A stretch of 64,000 nucleotides of DNA from Nansenia antarctica (taxonomy: Eukaryota; Chordata; Actinopteri; Argentiniformes; Microstomatidae): positions 25,125,651-25,189,650 of the forward strand of contig OZ022349.1 in NCBI GenBank assembly GCA_963989245.1, written 5' to 3'. Numbering within the stretch: position 1 is the stretch's first letter; each line of letters opens with the position of its first letter. Under the pieces are notes generated by a model. It saw nothing but the letters and a program-made list of their open reading frames with translations. It searched no databases and was not told the DNA's origin. This document shows, piece after piece, positions 32,250 to 43,635 of the stretch. A program made the position numbers and the translations under genes.

Positions 32250-32789
32250 CGTTACCACCAGGTGCTAGCCAGCTACGGTAGCTAACGTTACCACCAGGTG
32301 CTAGCCAGCTACGGTAGCTAACGTTACCACCAGGTGCTAGCCAGCTACGGTAGCTAACGTTACCACCAGGTGCTAGCTAACTAAGGTAGCTAATGTTACC
32401 ACCAGGTGCTAGCCAGCTACGGTAGCTAATGTTACCACCAGGTGCTAGCCAGCTACGGTAGCTAACGTTACCACCAGGTGCTAGCTAGCTACGGTAGCTA
32501 ACGTTACAACCAGGTGCTAGCTAACTAAGGTAGCTAATGTTACCACCAGGTGCTAGCCAGCTACGGTAGCTAACGTTACCACCAGGTGCTAGCTAGCTAC
32601 GGTAGCTAACGTTACCACCAGGTGCTAGCTAGCTAAGGTAGCTAATGTTACCACCAGGTGCTAGCTAGCTAAGGTAGCTAACGTTACCACCAGGTGCTAG
32701 CTAGCTAAGGTAGCTAATGTTACCACCAGGTGCTAGCTAGCTAAGGTAGCTAATGTTACCACCAGGTGCTAGCTAGCTACGGTAGCTAC
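32250..32789. repeat. 36-bp minisatellite, 15 units
   Basis: The unit GTTACCACCAGGTGCTAGCC plus AGCTACGGTAGCTAAC repeats with a 36-bp period over 540 bp. Single-base variants (CTAGCTAGC, CTAAGG, AATGTT) form higher-order patterns. Confidence 0.9.
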
Positions 32790-33244
32790 CGACCGTAGTA
32801 AAGTTGTTTTTATATTCGACATTCAACAGACATTCACATTCGGCATTTTAGGGACCGTGGTAAAAGTAGTGAAAAACCCAATGGAGATATGGCTGTCCTG
32901 ATCAATAACTGCCAATATTGGGCCAAAGCAGCTCAAACCAATTGCAGATTACTATCGGGGAGGTGACAGCAGAATCTGCTGTAATCACTGTAGCACAACA
33001 ATACAAGGCTTAGGCTATCAGTAGGTGTACTTATTTCAGTCAAGGAGCAGATTTTCTCAGACTCAGCAAAATGGACACAAAATGTTTATTTAAAAAAAAT
33101 ATTGGCACAAAAAATAAACTATTATAAAACTATCTCTCCTAACCAGCTGGAACAGAGAGGAGAGAGGGAGAGGAGGAGAACAAACAGCTGATATGACGCA
33201 CAGAACAACACTGGTGGGGAGGGGTGAGGCGTCGAAGTCGTTAG
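32790..33244. other. No gene seen; likely 3' UTR side of the PHD gene
   Basis: On the minus strand this follows the stop at 33245-33247. A candidate polyadenylation signal (TTTATT on plus, 33085-33090) lies at about 160 bp. No other feature was recognised. Confidence 0.4.
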
Positions 33245-33789
33245 TTAGAACAGGGCACTGCACATTCTGGTGTAGTCACTGAGCTGCTCAATGGGCCCTG
33301 TGGAATGGAGGAAGAGCGAGAGAGAGGGAGAGAAGGGTCAATGCGTAGACAGGCCACATAGCCTGAACCCTGGCGTAAAGCTTTTGGACTGGGACATTTC
33401 CTCGCATTTAATTCAAACCCATTCTCTCTTTCTTTCTACATAATATTTACTGACATATAATTCAAAGACATTCTCTCTTTACTTCTCCATATATTCTGAC
33501 ACATTAGGCTGTGGTGTTCAGAAAACAATGCCACCAGTCCATAGAATGGGTGGTGATAGTCTTATTTGGGATGGAAATGTGTTACAATTCAGTCATTGAT
33601 AGTAAGGTGTTTTTCCTTGTGTCAATGGGCTTTAAGGTGATACATTCCTATGTACCTGAGTTTACCCTTTTTACTGTCACAGCAAAGACGGCACTTCCAG
33701 ACTGGAGCTCGCTTGGCCTCATTGAATTCCTCCTGAGTCATACTCAGACACTCTGAGTGGAACCACCTCATGCACACAGAGCAGGCAAT
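33245..33789 (-). CDS. Last two exons of a PHD-finger gene
   Basis: Exon at 33666-33789: acceptor TTCTACAG, phase 0, 41 codons plus one base. It carries the second half of a PHD finger (ACSVCMRWFHSEC ... VWKCRLCC) and ends at donor AAGG|GTAAAC. Last exon at 33245-33297: acceptor CCATTCCACAG, finishing SDYTRMCSALF-stop. The phases agree across the 368-bp intron. A PHD finger of this kind reads histone tails in the nucleus. The first half of the finger must lie further upstream on the minus strand and was not located. The gene is unidentified. Confidence 0.6.
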
Positions 33790-34167
33790 CTGTAGAATTG
33801 AAAACAAAACTATCACTGAGAGTTGCACATGATACTAGATTCAAACTACTTCAGATTCAACTACTAGGTTCAACTACTGAACCTAGAAACGGTTACATAA
33901 TGTCTTACACCCTCATGATGCATGTTATCGTCATGTAGAGTTAGTGAGTGGAATAGGAAAAGCTAAAGTGTAGATCTCCAGACATATAGCACAAAACAGT
34001 TGATTATCCAATGTCGCCCTTTTGTTTTTACTAATGTCCATGTCAACTAAGGTATTAGTTAATACAGTAATGAGAATGAATTAACAGTTAACTTATGGTA
34101 TTTTGTACATTTATAGTAATTTAAGTTTTACCAAATCACATGCTCATGAAAATTGAATACTGGACGG
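33790..34167. other. Probable intron of the PHD gene
   Basis: AT-rich, no ORF of note. It lies upstream of the PHD exon on the minus strand. Confidence 0.35.
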
Positions 34168-34345
34168 TGTGTAGCCCAACGGTTAGACCATTGGAGCAGA
34201 GACCAAAAGGGCCTTGCCACTTGATGGTAATTGCCTAATGCTAACAACATTGTGCCCACGAGCACAGAAACACAATACTATCTCACAATATTGGCACATT
34301 CTATAAACATCTGCTAAATTACACAAATACTGCAAGTTTAGTGTG
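34168..34345 (+). repeat. Degenerate tRNA-derived SINE
   Basis: The head GTGTAGCCCAACGGTTAGACC resembles a tRNA A-box region. The tail CATTCTATAAACATCTGCTAAATTAC resembles the usual fish SINE end. The B box is not clear. Confidence 0.4.
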
Positions 34346-34734
34346 ACTGCATTATCTGCCAAACAGAGATACATAAATAAGTAATAGGTGTGACGTCATC
34401 TGCTATAGCTAACGTGCTGTAATCTAACATATTTATTCATAAGTAGTTTTACATAGCAGAAATATGCAACGCTAACGCTAATGTTAGCTTGTCAGCTAAC
34501 ACTAACGGCACAAATGTTTTCGGTACAACCCCTAACTTGGAAAAGTCCGAACGAACCCCCTCCTTGTCAACGCCCACCTGGCTGGAGTGTGCCGATTCAA
34601 AGAGGAACAGAAAATAGAATTCTCTCGTATGACGTCACTGACAAGTCAATCCGTTTTCGTTTTCAAAAGGAATATCGAACTGACAAAACATACACGGACC
34701 GGGTTGGTTGTAGCACCCTCAGATTTTTTTAATT
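34346..34734. other. No gene; two CRE-like sites
   Basis: TGACGTCA occurs at 34391-34398 and 34630-34637. This could be the promoter region of the minus-strand PHD gene, but no first exon was recognised. Confidence 0.35.
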
Positions 34735-35735
34735 TTTAATTTTTTTTATAAATAAAACACCATTTATTGTCTCATTCAGGTTTCTAAACTCTTTAACTAA
34801 AAACGACTCTATAAAAAGGAGAGTGAATATGTCCTATTAAGCAATGTCAAGTAAATTAGTTACTAGTCAGTTAACAGACGAACAATGTAAGTAATGCAAG
34901 TAAACTGAAGGCCAAACACAACATTAACAAACACACTGAAAGTCAAAACAACAGACACTGGTACACACTACACACTGGTACACACTGGAACGCCCTTCCT
35001 ATAATCTTAAAGGAGTGCAAAACACTGCCCACCTTCAAAACCACTCTCAAAAAACATTTACAGGAGGCTGCAATCCGTAACTGGACCCTCTAAATCAAAA
35101 ATCAGATTAAAAGACCCGAACTACCCACTGTACATACTTTGTGTTTTGTCCCCCGCCCCCACCGGTGGTGTATGTCCCCACCTGTCCTACCCGCTGTACA
35201 TACCTTATGTTTTGTTGTATTGTTCTTCCCATGATGGATGTATGTTTATCTTGTAGATAGTAATAGTTATTTGTCTGTATTATCTTGTAGATAGTACTAG
35301 TTTTTTTGTCTGTCTTACATGTAACGATGAATTGAGAATCAAGGACCCCAATTGAAATAAGCCAGTGGCTTTCTTGGGTTTTTATCCTGTTAGGTGACCT
35401 TGTATGTAATATGTACTTTCATGTACCTACTTCTGCAAATTCTTCTAATAAAGTTTTCAATCAATCAATCAATCACTACACACTGGTACACTACACACTG
35501 GTACACACTGGTACACACTACACACTGGTTGATTAAAAATAACAATGCATCTGAAGCAGCTTCAAACATATATCATCTCAGTTCTAAAACTATCAAGGAC
35601 AGCAGAACAAAGCTGAACTGCCTATTTCCATTGTGGTCCTTCTTTAAAACACTTTAAAACACTTTAAGATCAAACACTTTCAGGCTGGGTCTGTCATCCA
35701 TCCCCTCTCAGTGGCCTTGCTAGATGATGATATCA
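34735..35735. repeat. Dispersed repeat R1, copy 1 (split by a LINE)
   Basis: 34735-34985 and 35480-35735 match 37859-38426 closely. It contains a TACACACTGG-type short repeat and an end GATGATGATAT. The intervening 34986-35475 is a LINE insertion absent from copy 2. The nature of the repeat is unknown: it has no ORF and no inverted ends. Confidence 0.7.
34986..35475 (+). mobile_element. 5'-truncated L2-like LINE 3' end
   Basis: Begins with the end of ORF2 (WNALPIILKECKTLPTFK ... stop at 35090-35092), the characteristic C-terminus of L2-clade proteins. It continues with the same 3' UTR as at 1690-2047 and a TCAATCAATCAATC tail. Copy 2 of the surrounding repeat shows the empty site. Confidence 0.8.
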
Positions 35736-36249
35736 GACAGGTCATGGACCCACCCCACACGCCTCCAAGGCACAGAGGCCTTTTGTGACTTATATTCCCT
35801 GGACCCTTAAAGGGCCAGGCAGAGACCTGAGTTGGATTTTTATTTCCCTGTATTGCTTATTCTTTAGTAAATGTGCTGTGAGTTTTCTCAAAAGCTTCGT
35901 CGATAACCCAGTTCAGAAGATAAACACAATTCTGTATATAAATATGAATCTCCCTGACCTGAATGGCAATGAGAATGAGTTATCCTACTACATGGACAAG
36001 ACATGGGTGCAGTGTGTCATCCAGCTGCCTGAAGTGGAGGATGGTACCCAAGGTTAACGATGGAGGGGCTGAGTTGTATCAGTGATATGGAATGTGAGGA
36101 CAGGCTACAGATTTGCCACTTCAAGCCTGAGGAACTGCCCTATCAAGAGAGAGACATTGAGAATAAAGAGAGACAGTGAGAAGATGTTAAGGCAGTGTAC
36201 TTCAAGACAGCCAGGGAAAGGTCAGCCAGGCAGCATAGAGGAGATAGGT
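35736..36249. other. No recognised gene
   Basis: Contains an open stretch (35785-36057, 90 codons) without a known motif and a short frame from 36060 (MEGLSCISDMECED). Both may be the degraded 3' end of an LTR element whose LTR follows. Confidence 0.3.
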
Positions 36250-36486
36250 GACATTGTAGTGGACAATACTATGATGTATGATGTACATAATTCACCTGTG
36301 TGTTTGTTTATGGGGAATTGTGTGCGGGCACTTTAATGCCGGTCACTGGGGTGTGACGTATGGGGTTACAGGTAACATATAAGGAAGTGTTGTGTGTTGC
36401 TATTGGCGCTATGTCTTCAGTTAAATAAATGCCGACACGGTCGGCTTTATACTGGCAGCAAGTCTGTTTCGTTTGTACGCTCCAAC
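36250..36486 (+). repeat. Putative LTR
   Basis: Runs from TGTAGTGGACAATAC to CTCCTACAACA (TG...CA). It has a TATA-like ACATATAAGG at 36374 and AATAAA at 36423-36428 in correct order. A purine-rich AGAGGAGATAGG stretch precedes it. No partner LTR or target duplication was found. Confidence 0.4.
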
Positions 36487-36623
36487 TCCTACAACATGTT
36501 GATCATCGAGGGCTTCAGATTTAAGAGTGCTATGTGTAAGGAGGACTTGATGCTGTTCAGTTAACTTCACAGCTTTGTGACAAGGGGATTCAGAGAGTAA
36601 CCAAGGCATTCACAGAATCTCTG

Positions 36624-36821
36624 TGTTATGTTTGGAGTAAGGATCACACAACGTTCTTTACTTGAAAATCAACCACAGACAGGAGCAATACATCACAGAT
36701 ATAGGCACATCACTTAGGCTTCACATCACAATCCAAGAGCAATCGATCATACATGAAACACAATAGTGACAAGAAATCAAACCCCGAGTATCCACAATTA
36801 ACCCTATGTGTGGACACAACA
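36624..36821 (-). repeat. 3' LTR of Gypsy fragment 1
   Basis: 198 bp, TGTTATG...ACACAACA, next to the end of an integrase-bearing ORF and a C/G polypurine tract (36822-36835, G-run on the minus strand). Related partial LTRs lie at 57386-57490 and 61466-61519. Confidence 0.65.
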
Positions 36822-36843
36822 TTCCCCCCCCCCTGGCGGAACT

Positions 36844-37858
36844 TCAAGCATGGAAGGTAGACACAAAGTCCTCTAAGTGGCCAGGGCGTGAACGTATACG
36901 GACAGGTCGTGATGGGGACGAGGAAGGCTGAGGCAGAGGAATATCTACGACCTGTGTAGGGGCTTCCTGAGGTATCGGGGCATGTAAGTCCCCTGAGGGT
37001 ATAGCAGCGGGAGTGTCATTGTCCATGTCCGGCGGGGCTGGTACCTTCCGGAGGCGACTGGCATGCCATCGAGTGCCATCAGTGAGGAGGAAGGTGGCTA
37101 ATCCTAACTGACGGGTGACTTGGAAGGGGGAAGACCAGAAAGAGGCCATTTTATTGTCCCGGTGGGGCCTACGAACTCTGACCCAGTCTGAAACCCTGAT
37201 GTCTGGCACCCTGACCCGTTTGGAATGGTCAAAGCGCTGCTTCATCCGCCTCTGCTGACGCGAGGTTGTAACGGGGCGGAGTCTGTCCAGGGGCAGGTTG
37301 AGTTCCCGGCCCAGCATGAGGAACGCTGGGGAAACACCCGTCGTCGAGTGTTGCGTGGCTCTATAATGGAGCAGAGTGTGGCGAATGGCCTGTTTGAATG
37401 AACACCCTTGGGCCAGATGCGCTCTAAGTCCACTTTTCAATGACTGATTGAAGCGTTCCACCCCCCCGTTGGCCTGGGGGTGGTAATAGGCTGTACGGAT
37501 GTGGCGGATGCCCTTACTCTCCAGGTAGGAGGTGAACTCTGCAGAGATCAGTTGGGGGCCGTTGTCAGTTGTAATAGTCTTTGGCAGCCCCCAGCGGGCA
37601 AAGAGAGAGTCCAGGAAGTCCACAATGACCTGAGAGGTCACCGAGCCCGTAGTGGTAAGCTCTGGCCACTTGGAATGCAGGTCATAAACGACCACCAAAA
37701 AGCGTTGGTGGTGAGGAACTCCATGGATCTCCTCACAGATGTCTAGCTGCAGGTGCTCCCAGGGCTGAGAGGGCCAGGCCAGAGGTTGCAGAGGTGGGGG
37801 AGCCTGGTGTCCGGTCTTTCCCCTCATCAGACAGGCAGAGCAGTCCCTAACCAGGGCT
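36844..37858 (-). pseudogene. Gypsy integrase and C-terminus
   Basis: 327-codon frame with the integrase core: QLDICEEIHG, TITTDNGPQLIS and ANGGVERFNQS give D, D and E. A basic C-terminal segment follows (VSDWVRVRRP). It starts in the zinc-finger linker (SGKTGHQAPPP-like), so the upstream Pol is missing here. The matching piece is in 38427-39762. Confidence 0.8.
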
Positions 37859-38426
37859 TTTTATTTTTTTATAAATAAAACACCATTTATTGTCTCATTC
37901 AGGTTTCTAAACTCTTTAACTAAAAACTACTATATAAAAAGGAGAGTGAATATGTCCTATTAAGCAATGTAAAGTAAATTAGTTACTAGTCAGTTAACAG
38001 ACGAACAATGTAAGTAATGCAAGTAAACTGAAGGCCAAACACAACATTAACAAACACACTGAAAGTCAAAACAACAGACACTGGTACACACTACACACTG
38101 GTACACACTACACACTGGTACACTACACACTGGTACACACTAAACACTGGTACACACACTACACACTGGTACACACTACACACTGGTTGATTAAAAATAA
38201 CAATGCATCTGAAGCAGCTTCAAACATATATCATCTCAGTTCTAAAACTATCAAGGACGGCAGAACAAAGCTGAACTGCTTATTTCCATTGTGGTCCTTC
38301 TTTAAAACACTTTAAAACACTTTAAGATAAAACACTTTAAGATAAAACACTTTAAGATAAAACACTTTCAGGCTGGGTCTGTCATCCATCCCCTCTCAGT
38401 GGCCTTGCTTGATGATGATATAGTGT
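37859..38426. repeat. Dispersed repeat R1, copy 2 (empty of LINE)
   Basis: 568 bp, matches 34735-34985 plus 35480-35735. It is flanked on both sides by the same 511 bp of Gypsy integrase sequence (37348-37858 and 38427-38938). Confidence 0.7.
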
Positions 38427-39762
38427 TGCATGGCTCTATAATGGAGCAGAGTGTGGCGAATGGCCTGTTTGAATGAACACCCTTGGGCCAGATGCGCTCT
38501 AAGTCCATTTTTCAATGACTGATTGAAGCGTTCCACCCCCCCGTTGGCCTGGGGGTGGTAATAGGCTGTACGGATGTGGCGGATGCCCTTACTCTCCAGG
38601 TAGGAGGTGAACTCTGCAGAGATCAGTTGGGGGCCGTTGTCAGTTGTAATAGTCTTTGGCAGCCCCCAGCGGGCAAAGAGAGAGTCCAGGAAGTCCACAA
38701 TGACCTGAGAGGTCACCGAGCCCGTAGTGGTAAGCTCTGGCCACTTGGAATGCAGGTCATAAACGACCACCAAAAAGCGTTGGTGGTGAGGAACTCCATG
38801 GATCTCCCCACAGATGTCTAGCTGCATGTGCTCCCAGGGCTGAGAGGGCCAGGCCAGGCCAGAGGTTGCAGAGGTGGGGGAGCCTGGTGTCCGGTCTTTC
38901 CACTCACCAGACAGGCAGAGCAGTCCCTAACCAGGGCTTCAATGTCTCTGTCAATCCCTGGCCACCACACCAGGTCCCGACAGCGCTGTTTGAGCTTCAC
39001 TATGCCCAGATGACCCTCGTGCGCCATAGTCAGAACACGCGCACGAAGGGCACCCGGGACCACAGTGCAAAGCCCCCGTGCGACGCAGGTGTCATTCCAA
39101 CAGGACAATTCCTGTTTAACTCTGGAAAATGGCACCAGGTCCTCTGACACCTTGTGAGGCCACCCGGTCTGGATATAGGTGCAGAGTTGGCCGAGAATAG
39201 GGTCCTCCTCGGAGGCGTCCTTTAACTCCTGCAGAGACACAGTGGCTTGGAGGGGGTCGTGTAACATCTGAATAATGTCCTGTTCTACCTGATCTGAGCC
39301 CTCGTGTGGGGCTGGGGCCGAGATGGAGCGAGAGAGAAGGTTAGCAATAACATTTTCCCTGCCGGGAGTGAACTGTAGGCTATAGTTATACTGACGGAGA
39401 CGGTCAGCCCACCGGTGTAACCTCAGTGGTCTATGGCCTGTTCCTGATGTGGACAGCAGGGTTGTCAGTGTCTGATGGTCTGTTCTCAGTGTGAAGGCTC
39501 GTCCATACAAGTACAAGTGCCACCTCTCACAGGCCCAGATGCATGCTAGTGCCTCACGCTCACCCACAGAATAGCGCTGCTCTGTCGGGTTGAGGGCGCG
39601 GGAGGCGAAGGCAATGGGTTTCTCAATGCCGTTCTGGGTCTGTGATAACACAGCCCCTACTGCTATAGCGGACGCGTCACAGGTGACCAGGGTGGGGCTG
39701 GAGATGTTGAAGTGAGCCAGCACTGGGGGTGACGTAAGCTGGGCTTTGAGGGAGTATCCCAA
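38427..39762 (-). pseudogene. Gypsy RNase H and integrase fragment
   Basis: RNase H residues LVTCDASAIAVG and TLRTDHQTL are visible, then a tether region, an integrase zinc finger (HEGHLGIVK ... CSACL) and the first part of the core (to 38427). The frame changes near 38825. Together with 36844-37858 it makes one Pol with a 511-bp overlap. RT and Gag are missing. Confidence 0.75.
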
Positions 39763-40870
39763 AGAGGGGTAGAGGCCTGGGGGTTTGTGGGTGGGGGGTT
39801 GGGAGTCACTGGAACTGACACCTCTGCTAGTTGAACAGCAGAGGCAGGGTCCAGCGTTGTGAGGGTGGGAGAGGCCTTCTCCTTGACGTCCTCGTCTTGT
39901 GGTGCGTCAGCTGTTGACCTGTCCTTGTGGTTGGGGAGACCGGCATCTGTGGCTGAGTCATTTGATTGTGGCCTGTTCTTGTTCTTATCTACTGTTGGGT
40001 GGTTGATGGAGTAAAGTAGGTTAGAGGTGAACAGCGCCTCTCCGGCTCTGTTGAGACGATTCTTGCTGAAGAGGTCTCTGCATTCCCAAAATAGATTGAA
40101 ATTGTCAATATAGTTTACTTCATGCAGGTGACAAGTAGTTGATAGCCATGTGCTTATTCCGAGTAGCCTGCTGAATCTGTTAACTCTCCGTCCATTTGAA
40201 GGCAGGGGACCACTAATGTATGATTCAACATTCAAGGATCTTAACATCTTTAGGAGTTTGACAAAGTCACGTTTCAGTATTTCTGATTGCTGTTTGGCTA
40301 TGTCATTGGTTCCAACATGTAAAATAATCTTGTTCACATCTTCATGGACAGACAGGATTTCTGGGATTTTTTCTGTTATGCTATAAACCATCTCATCAGG
40401 GAAGCAGTATGCTTTTATGTTCCTCTTACTGCCAATATTGATATGCTTTACAGCAGAGTCACCAATAATTAAAGTTGCTATTGGTCTTGTCGCATCATTA
40501 CCTTGGTGCTGCTTAAGCCTGGTAGCTGGTTTTAAGGTGGGCCCTGAACTAGCATTGTTAGCTTGTGGTGTAGCATCATTAGCTTGCTGCCCCTTTAATC
40601 CAGGCTCACACAGTAGCTGTTGGGTAGCCAGTGACGGCCAGCCGGTTGCGGTACTAATCTCAGGTTGAGAGTCACTGTCTGCGGGAAGCAGAGTCAAGGG
40701 CGCCGGCTTTCCCCGATGGGCAGTGGGCCGGGTGCTACTCACGTTATAATTCTGACTCGGTGCCACTCGGTTCGCAGAGTCCTTCAGTTGAAATATCTTT
40801 GTTTCAAGTACTGCAATCTTCTGTAGATATCCGCTGCAGCCTCTGCAAGGCGACATGTCCGCGCCGAGAG
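39763..40870 (-). pseudogene. LINE ORF1 with esterase (SGNH)-like domain
   Basis: About 365 codons. The N-terminus has a coiled-coil-like stretch (QKIAVLETKIFQLKDS). The middle carries TLIIGDSAVKHI (GDS block) and IILHVGTNDI (GTND block), the two blocks of SGNH hydrolases as found in ORF1 of CR1/L2-type LINEs. Residues after about 365 run into Gypsy sequence. No ORF2 follows, so the element is cut off at its 3' side, which is unusual for a LINE. Confidence 0.65.
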
Positions 40871-41044
40871 GATATTCTCTGGTATGGTGTCCTCCGTGCG
40901 CCGCTGTCCCTGACGTACTCCACTAGCTGCTTCTGGGTCCTTCCGCTGAGATGCGTAATGTATGAATGTATGAATGTAACTATGACTTTAATCCTTAAAT
41001 GTCTAAACGTGAAAGAGTTAGAAGAAGCAACACAACACAATATA

Positions 41045-42295
41045 AGGCTGGAACGCCGTTCATGGACCGGTGAAAACGTTCACACAGGCCATTAGCCTGT
41101 GGGTGATAAGCCGTAGTGCGGTGGAGGGAGACACCCAGCTGCTGAGTAATGGAAGTCCATAAGCCAGAAGTGAACTGGGCCCCCCGATCAGAGGACAGGT
41201 CTGAGGGGACCCCAAACCGGGCGACCCAGGTGCCGATGAATGCGCGGGCCACCTCAACTGTGGTAGTCTCCGTCAGTGGGACGGCCTCTGGCCAACGGGT
41301 GGTTCTGTCCACCATCGTCAGAAGGTAAGTGTACCCCCTGGAGCCGGGAAGGGGACCCACCAGATCAATGTTGACGTGGTCGAAGCGTCTTTCAGGGACC
41401 GTGAACCGCTCCAGCGGTGCCTTAACATGACTATGGACCTTTGCCCGTTGGCATGGCACGCAGGTCCTGACCCACCCACCAATGTCAACCTTCATCCTGG
41501 GCCAGACGAATTTCACTGCAATCAGGCGCTGCGAAGGTTTTCTGCCTGGGTGTGAGAGGCTATGTATGGCCTCGAAAACTTGCCGTCTCCAAGCATGTGG
41601 AACCACTGGGCGCGGCTGCTCCATTGACACGTCACAAAGCAGCGTCGTGCCGTCGTCGCTGAAGGAGATGTCTGCCAAGTGGAGGCCAGAAACTTTAGTC
41701 CTGCATTCCTGGATGTCTGGGTCCGAAGCCTGATCCGCAGCCATAGGGGCGTAGTCGATGCCGAGATGGACAGCCCCGATAGTGGCACGAGAGAGGCAGT
41801 CAGCTACGGGGTTGTCCTTTCCCGCCACATGCCGAATGTCTGTAGTGAACTCGGAGATATAAGCCAGATGACGCTGCTGCCTGGCAGACCACGGCTCCGA
41901 CACCTTAGCCATGGCAAAAATCAACGGTTTGTGGTCCACAAAAACCGTGAATGGACGAGCCTCCAGCAGGAACCGGAAGTGCCTGATTGCCAAGTACAGG
42001 GCGAGGAGCTCTCGGTCAAAGGTGCTGTATTTTTGCTCACTGGAGCGGAGTTGTCGGCTGAAAAATGCCAGGGGTTGCCAAACCCCCTTGACCAGCTGTT
42101 CGTAAAAGGCCGGATCCGACGGCATAATCTGAGGCATCAGTTGTCAAGGCCACGGAAGCCTCAGGCACGGGGTGAGTCAGCATGGTCGCGCTCGCGAGGG
42201 CTTCCTTGGTGTCTGAGAACGCCTTTGACATTTCGTCGGACCATGCGATGATGTGCTTAGGGGTCTTACCCTTGAGAGCCCCATGCAGGGGGCGC
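41045..42295 (-). pseudogene. Gypsy (second family) RNase H-integrase fragment
   Basis: Contains LTTDASDYAVG in one frame (about 42160), then after a frameshift near 42120 the frame LAFFSRQLRSSEQKYSTFDRELLAL, VDHKPL, an integrase zinc finger (HSLSHPGRKP ... CVPCQR) and a core with DLVGP, SSDRGAQF and ANGLCERFHRS. It is cut at about 41058 in the C-terminal half of the integrase core. It differs clearly from the other two Gypsy families here. Confidence 0.75.
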
Positions 42296-42405
42296 ATGAC
42301 CCTCTCTGACAGCGACGATGTCATGACCCTCTCTGACAGCGACGATGTCCAGACCATTAGCTCTGGATCGGACGACAACAAGGAGAGAGAGAAACGCACT
42401 CAGGG
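42296..42405 (+). other. Acidic Ser-Asp-rich exon-like stretch with 27-bp repeat
   Basis: ATGACCCTCTCTGACAGC (27-bp unit) occurs twice in tandem. The frame is rich in SDSDD and ends near a donor-like CAG|GGTGAGG. No family was recognised, and it may be a host exon fragment. Confidence 0.25.
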
Positions 42406-42506
42406 TGAGGGGAGGGGGGGGGTAAGGTAATGTGGATTTTACTGCAGTTTCAAGGATTTTTAAGTTTAAATTGTATTTTATGTTTAAAAAAAAAGAACAA
42501 CACTAT

Positions 42507-42631
42507 GGGCCGGTTTCACAGACGAGGCTTAAGCCTAATCCTAGACTAAAAAACATCTTCAATGGAGATTTTACATTGAAAGTGTGATTTAGTCCAGGAC
42601 TAGGCTTAAGCCTTGTCTGTGAAACCGGCCC
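42507..42631. mobile_element. Palindromic MITE
   Basis: GGGCCGGTTTCACAGAC ... GTCTGTGAAACCGGCCC: almost the whole 125 bp folds back on itself (AGGCTTAAGCCTA arms). It is a known kind of vertebrate hairpin MITE, and the exact superfamily is not assigned. Confidence 0.6.
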
Positions 42632-42666
42632 CAAATCTGTTTTATTTGTATATGTGTTTCGCCCAG

Positions 42667-43635
42667 CTAACGAGCGGTCACTACAGCATAATATTTTGCA
42701 CTGTGAACCTTTTCAGTAATGGCCCGAATAACCATTCCTCCAATCTGCACAATCAGTTCGTTCTGAATATCCTTGCTTAGGTAATGACTGGTTATTTCAT
42801 TTCTCTCAATCCGTCTTAAGTGTTCACTCATAACTGGGTCATGTTTAGCCATCAGCTCCACCTGTCCTAAGAAGTGCCCATTGGAGGGCTCGTGCAGTCT
42901 GTCTGTTGTCCCACGAAAGGCCATGTTACGTTCAGCTAAATGACAGATGATGCTGATAATTCTGGATAGCACTTCGCTCCAGTATTTTTTCTCTCTCTCA
43001 ATTAGCTCCATGTGTTGCCAGTCCACAGTTTTCTTTTGGTCCATTCCAACCTGTAGTGTATGCCACTTCTCCATACAATGGATGTGTGTTTTTGAGCGCT
43101 CGTGGTTTCTTAGACAATCAGTTATGTTTTTCCATCCATTATATCCATCTTTTGACAGACTGATGTCTCGTTTCCCAAATAATAAGCAACAAAAGCAAAA
43201 AACCCTATCCGTAGATTCAGAGTACACTATCCACGACCGTTTTATTTTCTCGCTATTTTTAAGCTCCATGAAATAGTACTCCTTTCTAAATCGCCGAGGA
43301 GGGGTGTCATTATTTTGGGGGAAAATATGGTCTATCAGCTGCTGTGGGCCTCTTTTAACAAGCTCTGTAACAGAGTCAGAGATTCTGTTTGGCCATAGTG
43401 CGGGATCAGATAATCGTAGGCCTACTAAAGGCAAGGCATCAACGTCTGTCCCACCTTCTGCTGCTCTTTTCTCAGACTCTCTCTCCTCTTCACAATGTTC
43501 GCCCTCTTCATTTAGCTGGCCCTCATCTTTGCTATCACTCAGTTCCTTCTCCGTCTCCTCTTCAAGCTGTCTCTCTCTCTCTGCTGCTATGGCCGCTCTC
43601 TGCCTGCTCAATTTCGCCGCCATCCCCGGCAACAA
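42667..43635 (-). pseudogene. ZMYM1-like hAT transposase, N-terminal part
   Basis: 322 codons: an acidic coiled N-terminus (EERERQLEEETEKELS), then a TTF-type zinc finger region (FCFCCLLFG ... HERSKTH) and HLAERNMAFRGT, leading into the DUF4371 region. The frame stops at 42667 before the catalytic RNase-H-like domain is complete. An ORF continuing upstream to 43774 is in another frame. Confidence 0.7.

Noticed and set aside
31782..32789. Regularly spaced repeats resembling a CRISPR array
   Set aside because: The DNA is vertebrate and units are contiguous or differ by GT length, with no unique spacers and no cas genes; they are minisatellites.
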